Assembly (NCBI GenBank): GCA_039922235.1
Contig: JBDSAJ010000315.1
Coordinates: forward strand, 1-11,218
Length of the DNA: 11,218 nt
Direction of reading: 5' to 3'
Source of the DNA: Umezawaea sp039922235
GTDB lineage: Bacteria; Actinomycetota; Actinomycetes; Mycobacteriales; Pseudonocardiaceae
A program made the translations under genes and the position numbers. Of the stretch, positions 1 to 6,384 are shown piece by piece; within the stretch, counting starts at the first letter, position 1, and each line of letters begins with the position of its first letter. The notes under the pieces were generated by a model, which saw nothing but the letters and a program-made list of their open reading frames with translations, did no database searches and was not told the DNA's origin.

Positions 1-647
1 TACAGCGGTGTCCCGGCGAGCCGATCGGCGATCAGGTACGGATCGTTGCTGGTCCAGCGCTGGTCCGGGGACCAGCGCGAGCCCCACATCGCGTCCATCC
101 GCTCGCCGACGCTGCGCAGGTACCGCCGCAGCAGCGTGGGCATGCCGGGCCTGGTGATGTGCAGCATCCCGCTGTAGGAGGCCGCCGCCGCGAACAGCCC
201 AGGGTTCCTGGCCACGTACATCAGCGCGCCGTAGCCGCCCATCGACACCCCGGCGACGACCCGCTTCGAACCGGCTCCGTACCGCTGTTCGAGCAGTCCG
301 CGCAGCTCCACGAGGTGGAAGCGCGGCCAGTTCGGGGTGGTGCCCAGCTGGTCGGGGCTCCGCCACTCGGTGTAGAACCCCGCACGGCCCCCCTCGGGCA
401 GCACCACGAGCAGGTCGGCGGCCAGTGCCCTGGCCGTGATGTCGGTCCGGTCGGTCCAGCACTTCCAGTCGTCGTCGCCCCCGTGCAGCAGGTAGAGCGT
501 CGGCCAGGTCCGGTCCGGGCGCGGTGTCCAGTCCCTCGGGACGAGCAGGCGGACCGTCGCCGTCCTGCCCAGTGCCGCCGAACGGACGACTATCTCGACC
601 ATCCTCGGTTCGGGAAAGTGTTCTTTTTCGACGTCGATGTCACCCAT
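1..647 (-). CDS. Alpha/beta-hydrolase esterase (Ag85/esterase-D-like), partial at left edge
   Basis: Seen: an open minus-strand frame from ATG at 647 to the window edge gives 215 residues with no stop, so the C-terminus lies outside. The translation has the strand plus oxyanion segment PTLYLLHGG (about 49-57), VVLPEGG (81-87), and the nucleophile elbow GVSMGGYGAL with Ser135 (codon 243-245). This pattern is typical of the PF00756 putative esterase family, which includes mycolyltransferase Ag85 and S-formylglutathione hydrolase. The catalytic Asp and His would lie in the missing part. The start is chosen from a weak purine-rich GGCGGAG stretch just upstream and the MGDIDVE N-terminus. The frame stays open further upstream, but that part reads like non-coding sequence. 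No signal peptide is visible, so a cytosolic enzyme is likely, unlike many secreted relatives. It is transcribed divergently from the MFS gene. Substrate unknown; a carboxylesterase is the safest description. Confidence 0.85.
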   Translation of the reverse strand, partial: MGDIDVEKEHFPEPRMVEIVVRSAALGRTATVRLLVPRDWTPRPDRTWPTLYLLHGGDDDWKCWTDRTDITARALAADLLVVLPEGGRAGFYTEWRSPDQLGTTPNWPRFHLVELRGLLEQRYGAGSKRVVAGVSMGGYGALMYVARNPGLFAAAASYSGMLHITRPGMPTLLRRYLRSVGERMDAMWGSRWSPDQRWTSNDPYLIADRLAGTPL

Positions 648-718
648 GTGCTCCGCCTGATTGAGGTAATTCGTTCCTACCGCTAGCGTGGACCGCCGCC
701 ACCTCTCGCGGAGGAGAA
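648..718. promoter_or_regulatory. Divergent intergenic region with candidate sigma70-type promoter for the MFS gene
   Basis: On the plus strand TTGAGG (661-666) and TAGCGT (684-689) are separated by exactly 17 nt, a good match to an actinobacterial housekeeping promoter. The predicted transcript would start near 696 and carry a leader of about 23 nt with the ribosome site GGAGG at 710-714. The esterase promoter on the opposite strand must share this 71-bp space, but I could not pick a convincing -35/-10 pair for it. Promoter calls by eye are uncertain. Confidence 0.4.
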
Positions 719-2044
719 ATGACGAAATCCCTGATTCGATCCCGTAACCCGTGGTGGACGCTGCTCGCCGTTTCGGCGGGTGGAATGATGGTCGGATTGG
801 ACGGAACCGCTCTGACGATCGCGGGACCTGATATCGCCCGTTCGGTCGGCGCGTCGTTCGGTGAGTTGCAGTGGATCGCGAACGCGTACCTGCTCACGCT
901 GGCCTGCGCGCTGTTCCCAGCCGGACGGCTGGCCGACCGCGTCGGCCCGCTGCCCGTCTTCCTGGCGGGCGTGCTGGGCTTCGGCGCCGTCTCGGTGCTC
1001 GTCGCGGTCACCTCGACGACCTGGCTGCTGGTCGCGCTGCGGGCGGTGCAGGGCCTGTGCGGTGCGCTGTTGCAGCCCGCCGCGCTCGCGCTGCTGCGCG
1101 GAGCCTTCCCGCGGGAACGGCTCGAACTCGCGCTGGGCATCTGGGGTGGCGCGTCCGCGGCGGCCATCGCGGGCGGGCCGATCCTGGCGGGCGTCATCGT
1201 GCAGCACTTCGGCTGGCCCGCGGTGTTCCTCGTCAACGCGCCGGTCGCGGTCGTCACGGCCGTGATCGCACTGGGCGCCGTCACCCGGTCCCGCGGGTCC
1301 GGTCCACTGGGCCGCCCCACGGACCTGCTGCGCGTGCCAGGGGTGGCACTCGGCGCGGTGCTGACCGGGCTGAGCTTCTTCTCGCTGTTCGGCCTGCTCT
1401 TCTTCCTCACCCTGTACCTGCAGAACGTTCGCGGCTTCGACCCGATCGGTGCGGCCCGGTGGCTGCTGCCGGTGACCGCCACGGTGGTGCTCAGCGCACC
1501 GCTGGGTGGCGCCTTGGTGTCGAAGCTGGGGCCGCGCAGGCCCGCCGTCGCCGGTCTCGTGCTGATCTGCCTCGGCATCCTCGGCTTCCTGACGCTGGGG
1601 CCGCGCACCACGTGGGGGGAACTGGTGCCCGCCGCAGTGGTGCTAGGCACCGGTACCGGAGTCGCGTTGATCGCGGCCACCCAGATCATCGTCGCGGGAG
1701 CCCCGACGTCGATGTCGGGGCTCGCCTCCGCGTTGCAGCAGGTCGCCACGCAACTCGGTGGGATGCTCGGGATCGTGGTGCTCGGCGCGGTCCTGTCCTG
1801 GCGCGTCGAGCAGGTGCTCGCCGGGGGCGGCCACGTAGGACAGGCGGCGCAAGGGCTTGGCCCCGGCGGGGCGGAGGCGTTCGTGCCCGGTTTCCACGGC
1901 GCGGTGGTCCTCGCCGCCGTCGTGATCGCGGTCGGCGCCCTCCTCGCGCTGCGCGTCGATGACTCGCCGGGGACCGTGCCTGAGCTCGCCGGGCCACCAG
2001 CCGACGCGTCCGATGTGGACGAAGAGCGCGGGCACCAGCAGTGA
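719..2044 (+). CDS. MFS drug/efflux transporter, DHA2 (EmrB/QacA)-like, compact form
   Basis: 441 aa, ATG start preceded by GGAGG four bases upstream. Inner-membrane protein, probably a proton-driven exporter of small hydrophobic compounds. Seen: the TM1 motif MVGLDGTALTIAGP (24-37, like the LDxTIVNVALP motif of DHA2 pumps); motif A GRLADRVG at 69-76 in the TM2-3 loop; RAVQG (108-112, motif B-like) in TM4; and the GGPILAGVI motif (152-160, motif C-like) in TM5. About 12 hydrophobic segments can be counted. After TM6 the chain passes in about 20 residues to LRVPGVALGA and the YLQ segment (233-235), where 14-TM DHA2 proteins have two further helices, so this member appears to lack the central helix pair. 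A hydrophilic, charged tail follows residue 412. The gene converges on the MMPL gene, and its last roughly 400 nt are antisense to that frame. Substrate unknown. Confidence 0.85.
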   Translation: MTKSLIRSRNPWWTLLAVSAGGMMVGLDGTALTIAGPDIARSVGASFGELQWIANAYLLTLACALFPAGRLADRVGPLPVFLAGVLGFGAVSVLVAVTSTTWLLVALRAVQGLCGALLQPAALALLRGAFPRERLELALGIWGGASAAAIAGGPILAGVIVQHFGWPAVFLVNAPVAVVTAVIALGAVTRSRGSGPLGRPTDLLRVPGVALGAVLTGLSFFSLFGLLFFLTLYLQNVRGFDPIGAARWLLPVTATVVLSAPLGGALVSKLGPRRPAVAGLVLICLGILGFLTLGPRTTWGELVPAAVVLGTGTGVALIAATQIIVAGAPTSMSGLASALQQVATQLGGMLGIVVLGAVLSWRVEQVLAGGGHVGQAAQGLGPGGAEAFVPGFHGAVVLAAVVIAVGALLALRVDDSPGTVPELAGPPADASDVDEERGHQQ

Positions 2045-3985
2045 CCGCACGACGAAGGTGTCGAGCAGCACGCCGAACGCCACCAGGAACGAGATCTGCG
2101 CCATGAACAGGATGGGCAGCACGGCCAGCGCGGTGAAGGTCGCGGCCAGCACGACACCGGCCGAGGTGATCACCCCACCGGTCACCGCGAGCGCCCGCAG
2201 CGTCCCGGCCCGCGTCCCGTGGGTCTGCGCTTCCTCGCGCACCCTGGTCATCAGGAAGATGTTGTAGTCGACGCCCAGCGCGACCAGGAACACGAACGCG
2301 TAGAGGGGGACGGACGGGTCCGAGCCGGGGAAGCCCAACACGTGGTCGAACACCAGCGCGGCGACGCCGAGGGTGGCCCCGAACGACAGCAGGACGGTCG
2401 CGATCAGCACCAGCGGCGCGAGCACGGACCGCAGGAGCAGCGTCAGCACGAGGAAGATGACCAGCAGCGCGATCGGGATGATCACCAGGCGGTCGCGCTC
2501 GGCGGCGTCCCGGATCTCGGCCTGGATCGCGGCCTGCCCGCCTACCCGCGCGTTGGCACCCGGCACGGCGTGCACGGCGTCGCGAAGCTCCTGCACGGTT
2601 CGCGCCGCGGTGTCGGACTCGCCTGGCGAGTTCAGTATCGCGTTGATCGCCACTCGACCGTCGGTCTCGCCGAACCCGACATCAGCCCAGACGACACCGG
2701 CGACATCGCGCGCGGCGGTCACGACCGCGGGCGCTGCCTCGCGTTTCGCCACGATCGTCACCGAGCCCCCGGCCGCGCCGGGGAAGTGCGCCTCGAGCAC
2801 CTCCTGCCCGACCACGGCGTCCACCCGCTTGAGGAAGACGTCGGACTGGCCGACGCCGCTCGCGGACAGCGTCGGCGCGAAGATGGCGAGCCAGGCCAGC
2901 ACCAGCGCGGTGCCGATCCACACCGGGCGGAACCTGCGGCCGACCAGGCCTGCGACCCGGTCCCACCAGCCGTGCCCTGACCGCGGGCGGGCGGGCCAGA
3001 ACGCCGTCCGGCCGAGCAGCACGAGCGCCGCGGGCAGGAAGGTCAGCGAGGTCAGCACCGACGCCACGACGCCGATCGCCGCGATCGGACCGAGGCCACG
3101 GTTGGACGGCAGCTCGCTGAACAGCAGGCACAGCAGGCCGAGGACGACCGTGCCCGCGGACGCCGTGATGGACTCGACGGAGGCACGGAGCGCCGCGGTG
3201 ATCGCGCTCCAGGAGTCCTTGCGCTCGGCCAGCTCCTCGCGGAAGCGGGCGGTCAGCAGGAGGGCGTAGTCCGTGGAAGCGCCGAACACCAGGATGAACA
3301 GGATGCCCTGGCTCTGGCCGCTGAGGGCCAGCACGCCGTTCGCGGCCAGCGGGTGCACGACCAGTGAAGCGGTGACCAGCGCGAGGGCTGCCGATCCGAG
3401 CACGACGATCGGCAGCAGGGGACTTCGGTAGACCAGCACCAGGATGACCACCACGACGGCCGCCGTGACCAGCAGCAGCACGCCGTCGAGGCCGCTGAAC
3501 ACGTCGCCGAGGTCGGCGGTGAACCCACCGGGGCCGGTGACGTTCACGCTGAGGCCCGTTGGCAGGCCGTCCGGCAGCACCTCCCGGATCCGCTCCACGG
3601 TCTTGCCCGCCTGGAAGCCGTCGGTCGCCGCCACGGGGACGAAGAACTGGACGGCCATCCGGTCGGGGGAGGGGGTGGGCTGGGTGACCGGGCCGGTCAC
3701 GCCCGCCACGGTCGACACCCGTTGGCCCGCCGCGGCGATCGTGCCCAGGTCGGCCTCGGTGATGCCGTCGTCCCGGCTGAAGACCACCACGGCGGGCTGG
3801 ATCTTCCCGCCCGCCATCCGCTCCTGCGCCAGCACCACCTCGGTGGCCTCGGTCGTGGCGGGCAGGAACGACAGCCCGTCGTTGCGCTGGACCTCGGCCA
3901 GCTTGCCGGGGTACCCACCCGCGACCACCCCGAGGGCCAGCCACGCGATCAGCGCCAACGCGGGTAGCAACCATCGCCTCGCCAT
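1643..3985 (-). CDS. MMPL/RND family membrane transporter
   Basis: Start taken at ATG 3985 (MARRWLLPALALIAW, an immediate TM1) with AGGTGG four bases upstream. The frame is open back to 4084, but that part is not MMPL-like. 780 aa. Seen: TM1 at about 5-22; a large extracytoplasmic loop; helices 2-6 containing GASTDYALLLTARFREE (Asp239-Tyr240); a second loop; and the second helix bundle with LGVDYNIFLMTRVREE (Asp573-Tyr574). The repeated D-Y-x-x-x-L/F-x-x-R-x-R-E signature marks the proton-relay helices of MmpL proteins. The family exports lipids, lipopeptides and siderophores across the actinobacterial envelope; the substrate here is unknown. The conserved core ends near VGWWPGEL (about 661-668). 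The final 112 residues or so are a low-complexity R/D/H/G-rich tail encoded antisense to the MFS gene. The true stop is at 1643 as sequenced, but the functional end may be earlier in evolution or affected by an indel. Confidence 0.9.
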   Translation of the reverse strand: MARRWLLPALALIAWLALGVVAGGYPGKLAEVQRNDGLSFLPATTEATEVVLAQERMAGGKIQPAVVVFSRDDGITEADLGTIAAAGQRVSTVAGVTGPVTQPTPSPDRMAVQFFVPVAATDGFQAGKTVERIREVLPDGLPTGLSVNVTGPGGFTADLGDVFSGLDGVLLLVTAAVVVVILVLVYRSPLLPIVVLGSAALALVTASLVVHPLAANGVLALSGQSQGILFILVFGASTDYALLLTARFREELAERKDSWSAITAALRASVESITASAGTVVLGLLCLLFSELPSNRGLGPIAAIGVVASVLTSLTFLPAALVLLGRTAFWPARPRSGHGWWDRVAGLVGRRFRPVWIGTALVLAWLAIFAPTLSASGVGQSDVFLKRVDAVVGQEVLEAHFPGAAGGSVTIVAKREAAPAVVTAARDVAGVVWADVGFGETDGRVAINAILNSPGESDTAARTVQELRDAVHAVPGANARVGGQAAIQAEIRDAAERDRLVIIPIALLVIFLVLTLLLRSVLAPLVLIATVLLSFGATLGVAALVFDHVLGFPGSDPSVPLYAFVFLVALGVDYNIFLMTRVREEAQTHGTRAGTLRALAVTGGVITSAGVVLAATFTALAVLPILFMAQISFLVAFGVLLDTFVVRSLLVPALFVHIGRVGWWPGELRHGPRRVIDAQREEGADRDHDGGEDHRAVETGHERLRPAGAKPLRRLSYVAAPGEHLLDAPGQDRAEHHDPEHPTELRGDLLQRGGEPRHRRRGSRDDDLGGRDQRDSGTGA

Positions 3986-4060
3986 CAGGCCACCTAACCC
4001 GCACCGCGAAGCGAAGTGCAACCACTCGTCGCCGAAGTGAGCGTCCATAGTGGACTGGTT

Positions 4061-4084
4061 GTGCCGATCGCACAATTTCGGCAC
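4061..4084. promoter_or_regulatory. Operator-like palindromes upstream of the MMPL gene
   Basis: Perfect 7-bp arms GTGCCGA (4061-4067) and TCGGCAC (4078-4084) are separated by 10 nt. A second, overlapping palindrome TTGTGC-N5-GCACAA covers 4059-4075. The location just downstream of the candidate -10 and upstream of the start codon is typical of a TetR- or MarR-type repressor site. No regulator gene is in the window. Confidence 0.4.
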
Positions 4085-4090
4085 TTGATC

Positions 4091-4119
4091 CTTACACCGG
4101 TATTGCCCGCAGGGGCCAA
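4091..4119 (-). promoter_or_regulatory. Candidate promoter of the MMPL gene
   Basis: Read on the minus strand: TTGGCC (plus positions 4114-4119), 17-nt spacer, TGTAAG (4091-4096). Transcription would begin close to or inside the palindromes at 4059-4084, leaving a leader of roughly 100 nt. On the plus strand an even weaker pair, TTGCCC (4103-4108) and CAGTCT (4126-4131), could serve the cutinase operon and would overlap this promoter. Both are eye-picked. The remainder of the 3986-4241 intergenic region shows no gene. Confidence 0.3.
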
Positions 4120-4241
4120 TCGGGGCAGTCTCCCGCTTGACCGGTGAGTAAAGCAGCGTGACGAAGCACCCGGACGATCTCGGGTCCGTCCCCCCGGCTG
4201 CGCCTGGTCTGTCGATTCCTCAACCAAAGGTGTGTCCTGCC

Positions 4242-4904
4242 ATGAGTTCATCCCCCAGTGGTGCCCTTCGTCGCCTGCCCACGCTGCTCTTCGCCTCCGC
4301 CATGGTCTTGGCGGGTACCGCGGTGGTGGCGCCCGCCGCGTCGGCCGCCCCGTGCACCGACATCGACGTCGCCGTCGCGCGTGGCACGTTCGAGCCGGGC
4401 AGCCTCGGCTTCATCGTCGGTGACCCGGTGTACTCCGCGCTCCAGCGCTCGATCCGGTTCAGGTCCCTGAGCAGCTACGCCGTGGACTACCCGGCGAACC
4501 TCGACCTCATGTCGGCGACCAAGGGCAACCAGGACCTGGTCAACCACGTCAAGAACCAGGCAGCGGCCTGCCCGAACCAGCGGTTCATCCTGGTGGGCTA
4601 CTCGCAGGGCGCCAACGTGGTCGACAACTCGATCGGGATCAGCAGCGCGGGCGCGGTGGTCGGCGCACCGATCGCCGCGACGATCCCGGCGAACCTCGAG
4701 TCGAGGGTCGCCGCCGTGCTGGTGTTCGGCAACCCGATCCGGTCCGTCGGCAGGCGGATCACCGGCACCTACGAGAGCCGTACCAAGGACTTCTGCGCAG
4801 GTGGCGACCCGATCTGCGAGAAGGGCGGTGGCAACACCCTGGCCCACCTCGGCTACGGCGGGAACGCGAACGAAGCGGCCGCGTTCGCCGCGGGCAAGGT
4901 CTGA
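4242..4904 (+). CDS. Secreted cutinase family serine esterase
   Basis: 220 aa. ATG at 4242 is chosen because it gives a clean signal peptide and has AAGGTG upstream; an in-frame GTG at 4158 would add 28 unrelated residues. Seen: basic n-region (RR at 10-11), hydrophobic core, and a likely cleavage after the AASA at 32-35. The mature protein begins APCTDIDV and carries the cutinase signature RGTFEPGSLGFIVG (47-60). The nucleophile elbow is GYSQG with Ser121, with Asp189 in GGDPIC and His202 in AHLGY completing the triad. Four cysteines (38, 110, 185, 192) match the usual disulfides 38-110 and 185-192. Family role: hydrolysis of cutin, other polyesters or lipid esters outside the cell. First gene of a probable operon with the hydrolase 19 nt downstream. 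Confidence 0.95.
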   Translation: MSSSPSGALRRLPTLLFASAMVLAGTAVVAPAASAAPCTDIDVAVARGTFEPGSLGFIVGDPVYSALQRSIRFRSLSSYAVDYPANLDLMSATKGNQDLVNHVKNQAAACPNQRFILVGYSQGANVVDNSIGISSAGAVVGAPIAATIPANLESRVAAVLVFGNPIRSVGRRITGTYESRTKDFCAGGDPICEKGGGNTLAHLGYGGNANEAAAFAAGKV

Positions 4905-4923
4905 CACGTCAGGGAGGTCACCA

Positions 4924-6330
4924 GTGATCAAGCGTCTGGCGCTACCCGTGGCACTCGTGCTCGTGGCTGCGCTCGTCCACCCGGCGGCGGCGACCCAAAT
5001 CGCCGCGCGAGGAGTACCCAGTCCCACCGTGACACCGATCGCCGCCGGAGCGGGCAACGGCCACGCGATCAGCGGCTCGAAGGGAGTCGTCGACCTCGCG
5101 GCCCGCGGCTACCAGGAGGACGAGTACCTGATCTCCGGTCGGGCGAACGCCTACGAGCAGGCGAGCAACTGGACCGATGACGGGGTGTGGCCCACCAGGA
5201 CCACCAGCAGCGACAACCCCTACACGACCCGGCTGATGGTGGTGCGGCCGACCAACCCGGCCAAGTTCAACGGCACGGTCGTCCTGGAGTGGCTGAACGT
5301 CAGCTTCGGGGTCGACATCCCGGTCGACTTCTCCCAGTCCCGCGAGCACTTCATCCGCGAGGGCTACGTCTACGTCGGTGTGACCGCGCAGAAGTTGGGC
5401 ACGGACAAGCTCAAGAGCCTCGACCCGGCGCGCTACAACGGCGTGGACATCCGCCACGACATGCTGTCCTACGACATCTTCTCCCAGGCGGCGCAGGCGG
5501 TCCGCAGCGACCCGCGACTGCTCGGCGGGCGGTCACCGTCCGTCGTGCTCGCCAGCGGGCACTCCCAGTCGGCCCTGCGCCTCACCACCTACACCAACGC
5601 GATCCAGCCGGTGGACAACGTGTTCAACGGTGTCCTGATCCACGGCCGGGCGGGGTTGGCGGCACCGATCGGCGACGGCCTGACCGGGCCGCTGAGCGCG
5701 AGGATCCGGACCGACCTGAGGGTCCCCGTGTTCACGCTCCAGGCGGAGACCGACATCATCGCGTCGAACTCGGTCCGGCAGGACACCGCGCTGGTGCGCA
5801 CCTGGGAGGTGGCAGGCACCGCGCACGCCGACAGGTACGGACTGGACCTCTACAACCGGGCCAACGCCAGGGACAAGGGGATCAACGGTGGTGCGGAGAC
5901 GACGTGCGACAAGCCGGTCAACGACATGACGTTCCGGTACGCGGAGAACGCCGCCTTCGCGCACCTGGACAGATGGGCGCGCGGCGGCGCGGCACCACCG
6001 CGGGCCGTACCGATCTTCATGCTGTTCGGCCTGGTCATCGTGCGTGATTCCGACCAGAACGCGCTCGGCGGCGTCCGGCTCCCGGACCTCGACGCCCCCG
6101 TCGCGGCCTACGCGCCGAACAACAGCGGTGGCAACGTGGCAGGTGCGTGCGGGTTGCTGGGCACCACGACGCCGCTCAGCGCGCAGCGGATCCTCCAGCT
6201 CTACCCGGATCACGCCACCTACGTCGCCAAGTTCACCGCGGCGGCGGACCGAGCGCTGCGAGGCGGCTACCTGGTGCGGGCCGACTACGACGAAGCGGTG
6301 GCGCGGGCCAACGCGGCCAAGGTTCCCTGA
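4924..6330 (+). CDS. Secreted alpha/beta-hydrolase domain protein (PF20091-like)
   Basis: 468 aa from GTG 4924, preceded by a strong AGGGAGGT at 4911-4918; the frame is open further upstream but that part overlaps the cutinase gene out of frame. Signal peptide MIKRLALPVALVLVAAL, probable cleavage after the AAA at 21-23. Seen: LMVVRPTNPAKFNGTVVLEW early strands; SGHSQSA with nucleophile Ser214; LQAETDI (Glu275/Asp277, candidate acid); and GTAHAD with His301. The order and spacing fit the 'alpha/beta hydrolase domain' proteins of PF20091, which are about 450-500 aa and mostly uncharacterised esterases. Only 19 nt separate it from the cutinase stop, so co-transcription and a joint role in extracellular ester breakdown are likely. 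The exact substrate is unknown. It ends 10 nt before a strong terminator hairpin. Confidence 0.9.
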   Translation: MIKRLALPVALVLVAALVHPAAATQIAARGVPSPTVTPIAAGAGNGHAISGSKGVVDLAARGYQEDEYLISGRANAYEQASNWTDDGVWPTRTTSSDNPYTTRLMVVRPTNPAKFNGTVVLEWLNVSFGVDIPVDFSQSREHFIREGYVYVGVTAQKLGTDKLKSLDPARYNGVDIRHDMLSYDIFSQAAQAVRSDPRLLGGRSPSVVLASGHSQSALRLTTYTNAIQPVDNVFNGVLIHGRAGLAAPIGDGLTGPLSARIRTDLRVPVFTLQAETDIIASNSVRQDTALVRTWEVAGTAHADRYGLDLYNRANARDKGINGGAETTCDKPVNDMTFRYAENAAFAHLDRWARGGAAPPRAVPIFMLFGLVIVRDSDQNALGGVRLPDLDAPVAAYAPNNSGGNVAGACGLLGTTTPLSAQRILQLYPDHATYVAKFTAAADRALRGGYLVRADYDEAVARANAAKVP

Positions 6331-6340
6331 GCGCTCCGGT

Positions 6341-6377
6341 GGCCGGGACCGACATCGAGGTGATGCCGGTCCCGGCC
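6341..6377. terminator. Bidirectional terminator hairpin between convergent genes
   Basis: Perfect 11-bp arms GGCCGGGACCG (6341-6351) and CGGTCCCGGCC (6367-6377). Inside, CATC (6353-6356) pairs with GATG (6362-6365) after one mismatch, leaving a 5-nt loop. It fills the 54-bp gap between the two convergent stop codons. There is no T-run, as is common for actinobacterial hairpin terminators. Confidence 0.75.
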
Positions 6378-6384
6378 GTTCGGG

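Noticed and set aside
640..2157. Long minus-strand open frames (505 and 174 codons) opposite the MFS gene
   Set aside because: Translations are low-complexity and rich in S/P/T/R or R/Q/G, as expected for frames opposite a GC-rich gene. The plus-strand frame has the clear transporter sequence.
2219..3269. Plus-strand open frames of 253 and 298 codons inside the MMPL gene
   Set aside because: Composition is that of antisense shadows, there are no ribosome sites, and the minus strand carries a clear MMPL protein.
3986..4084. Longer MMPL start at 4084 or 4048
   Set aside because: The added residues are hydrophilic with no resemblance to MMPL N-termini and overlap the operator-like palindromes; ATG 3985 has AGGTGG upstream and begins directly with TM1.
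4137..4142. TTGACC as a -35 element for the cutinase operon
   Set aside because: No acceptable -10 hexamer lies 16-19 nt downstream.
4158..4241. Upstream GTG start for the cutinase
   Set aside because: It would put 28 residues before an otherwise perfect signal peptide and has only a weak ribosome site.
4248..5057. 269-codon minus-strand open frame over the cutinase
   Set aside because: Arg/Asp/Gly/His-rich shadow without motifs; the plus strand has catalytic triads and signal peptides.
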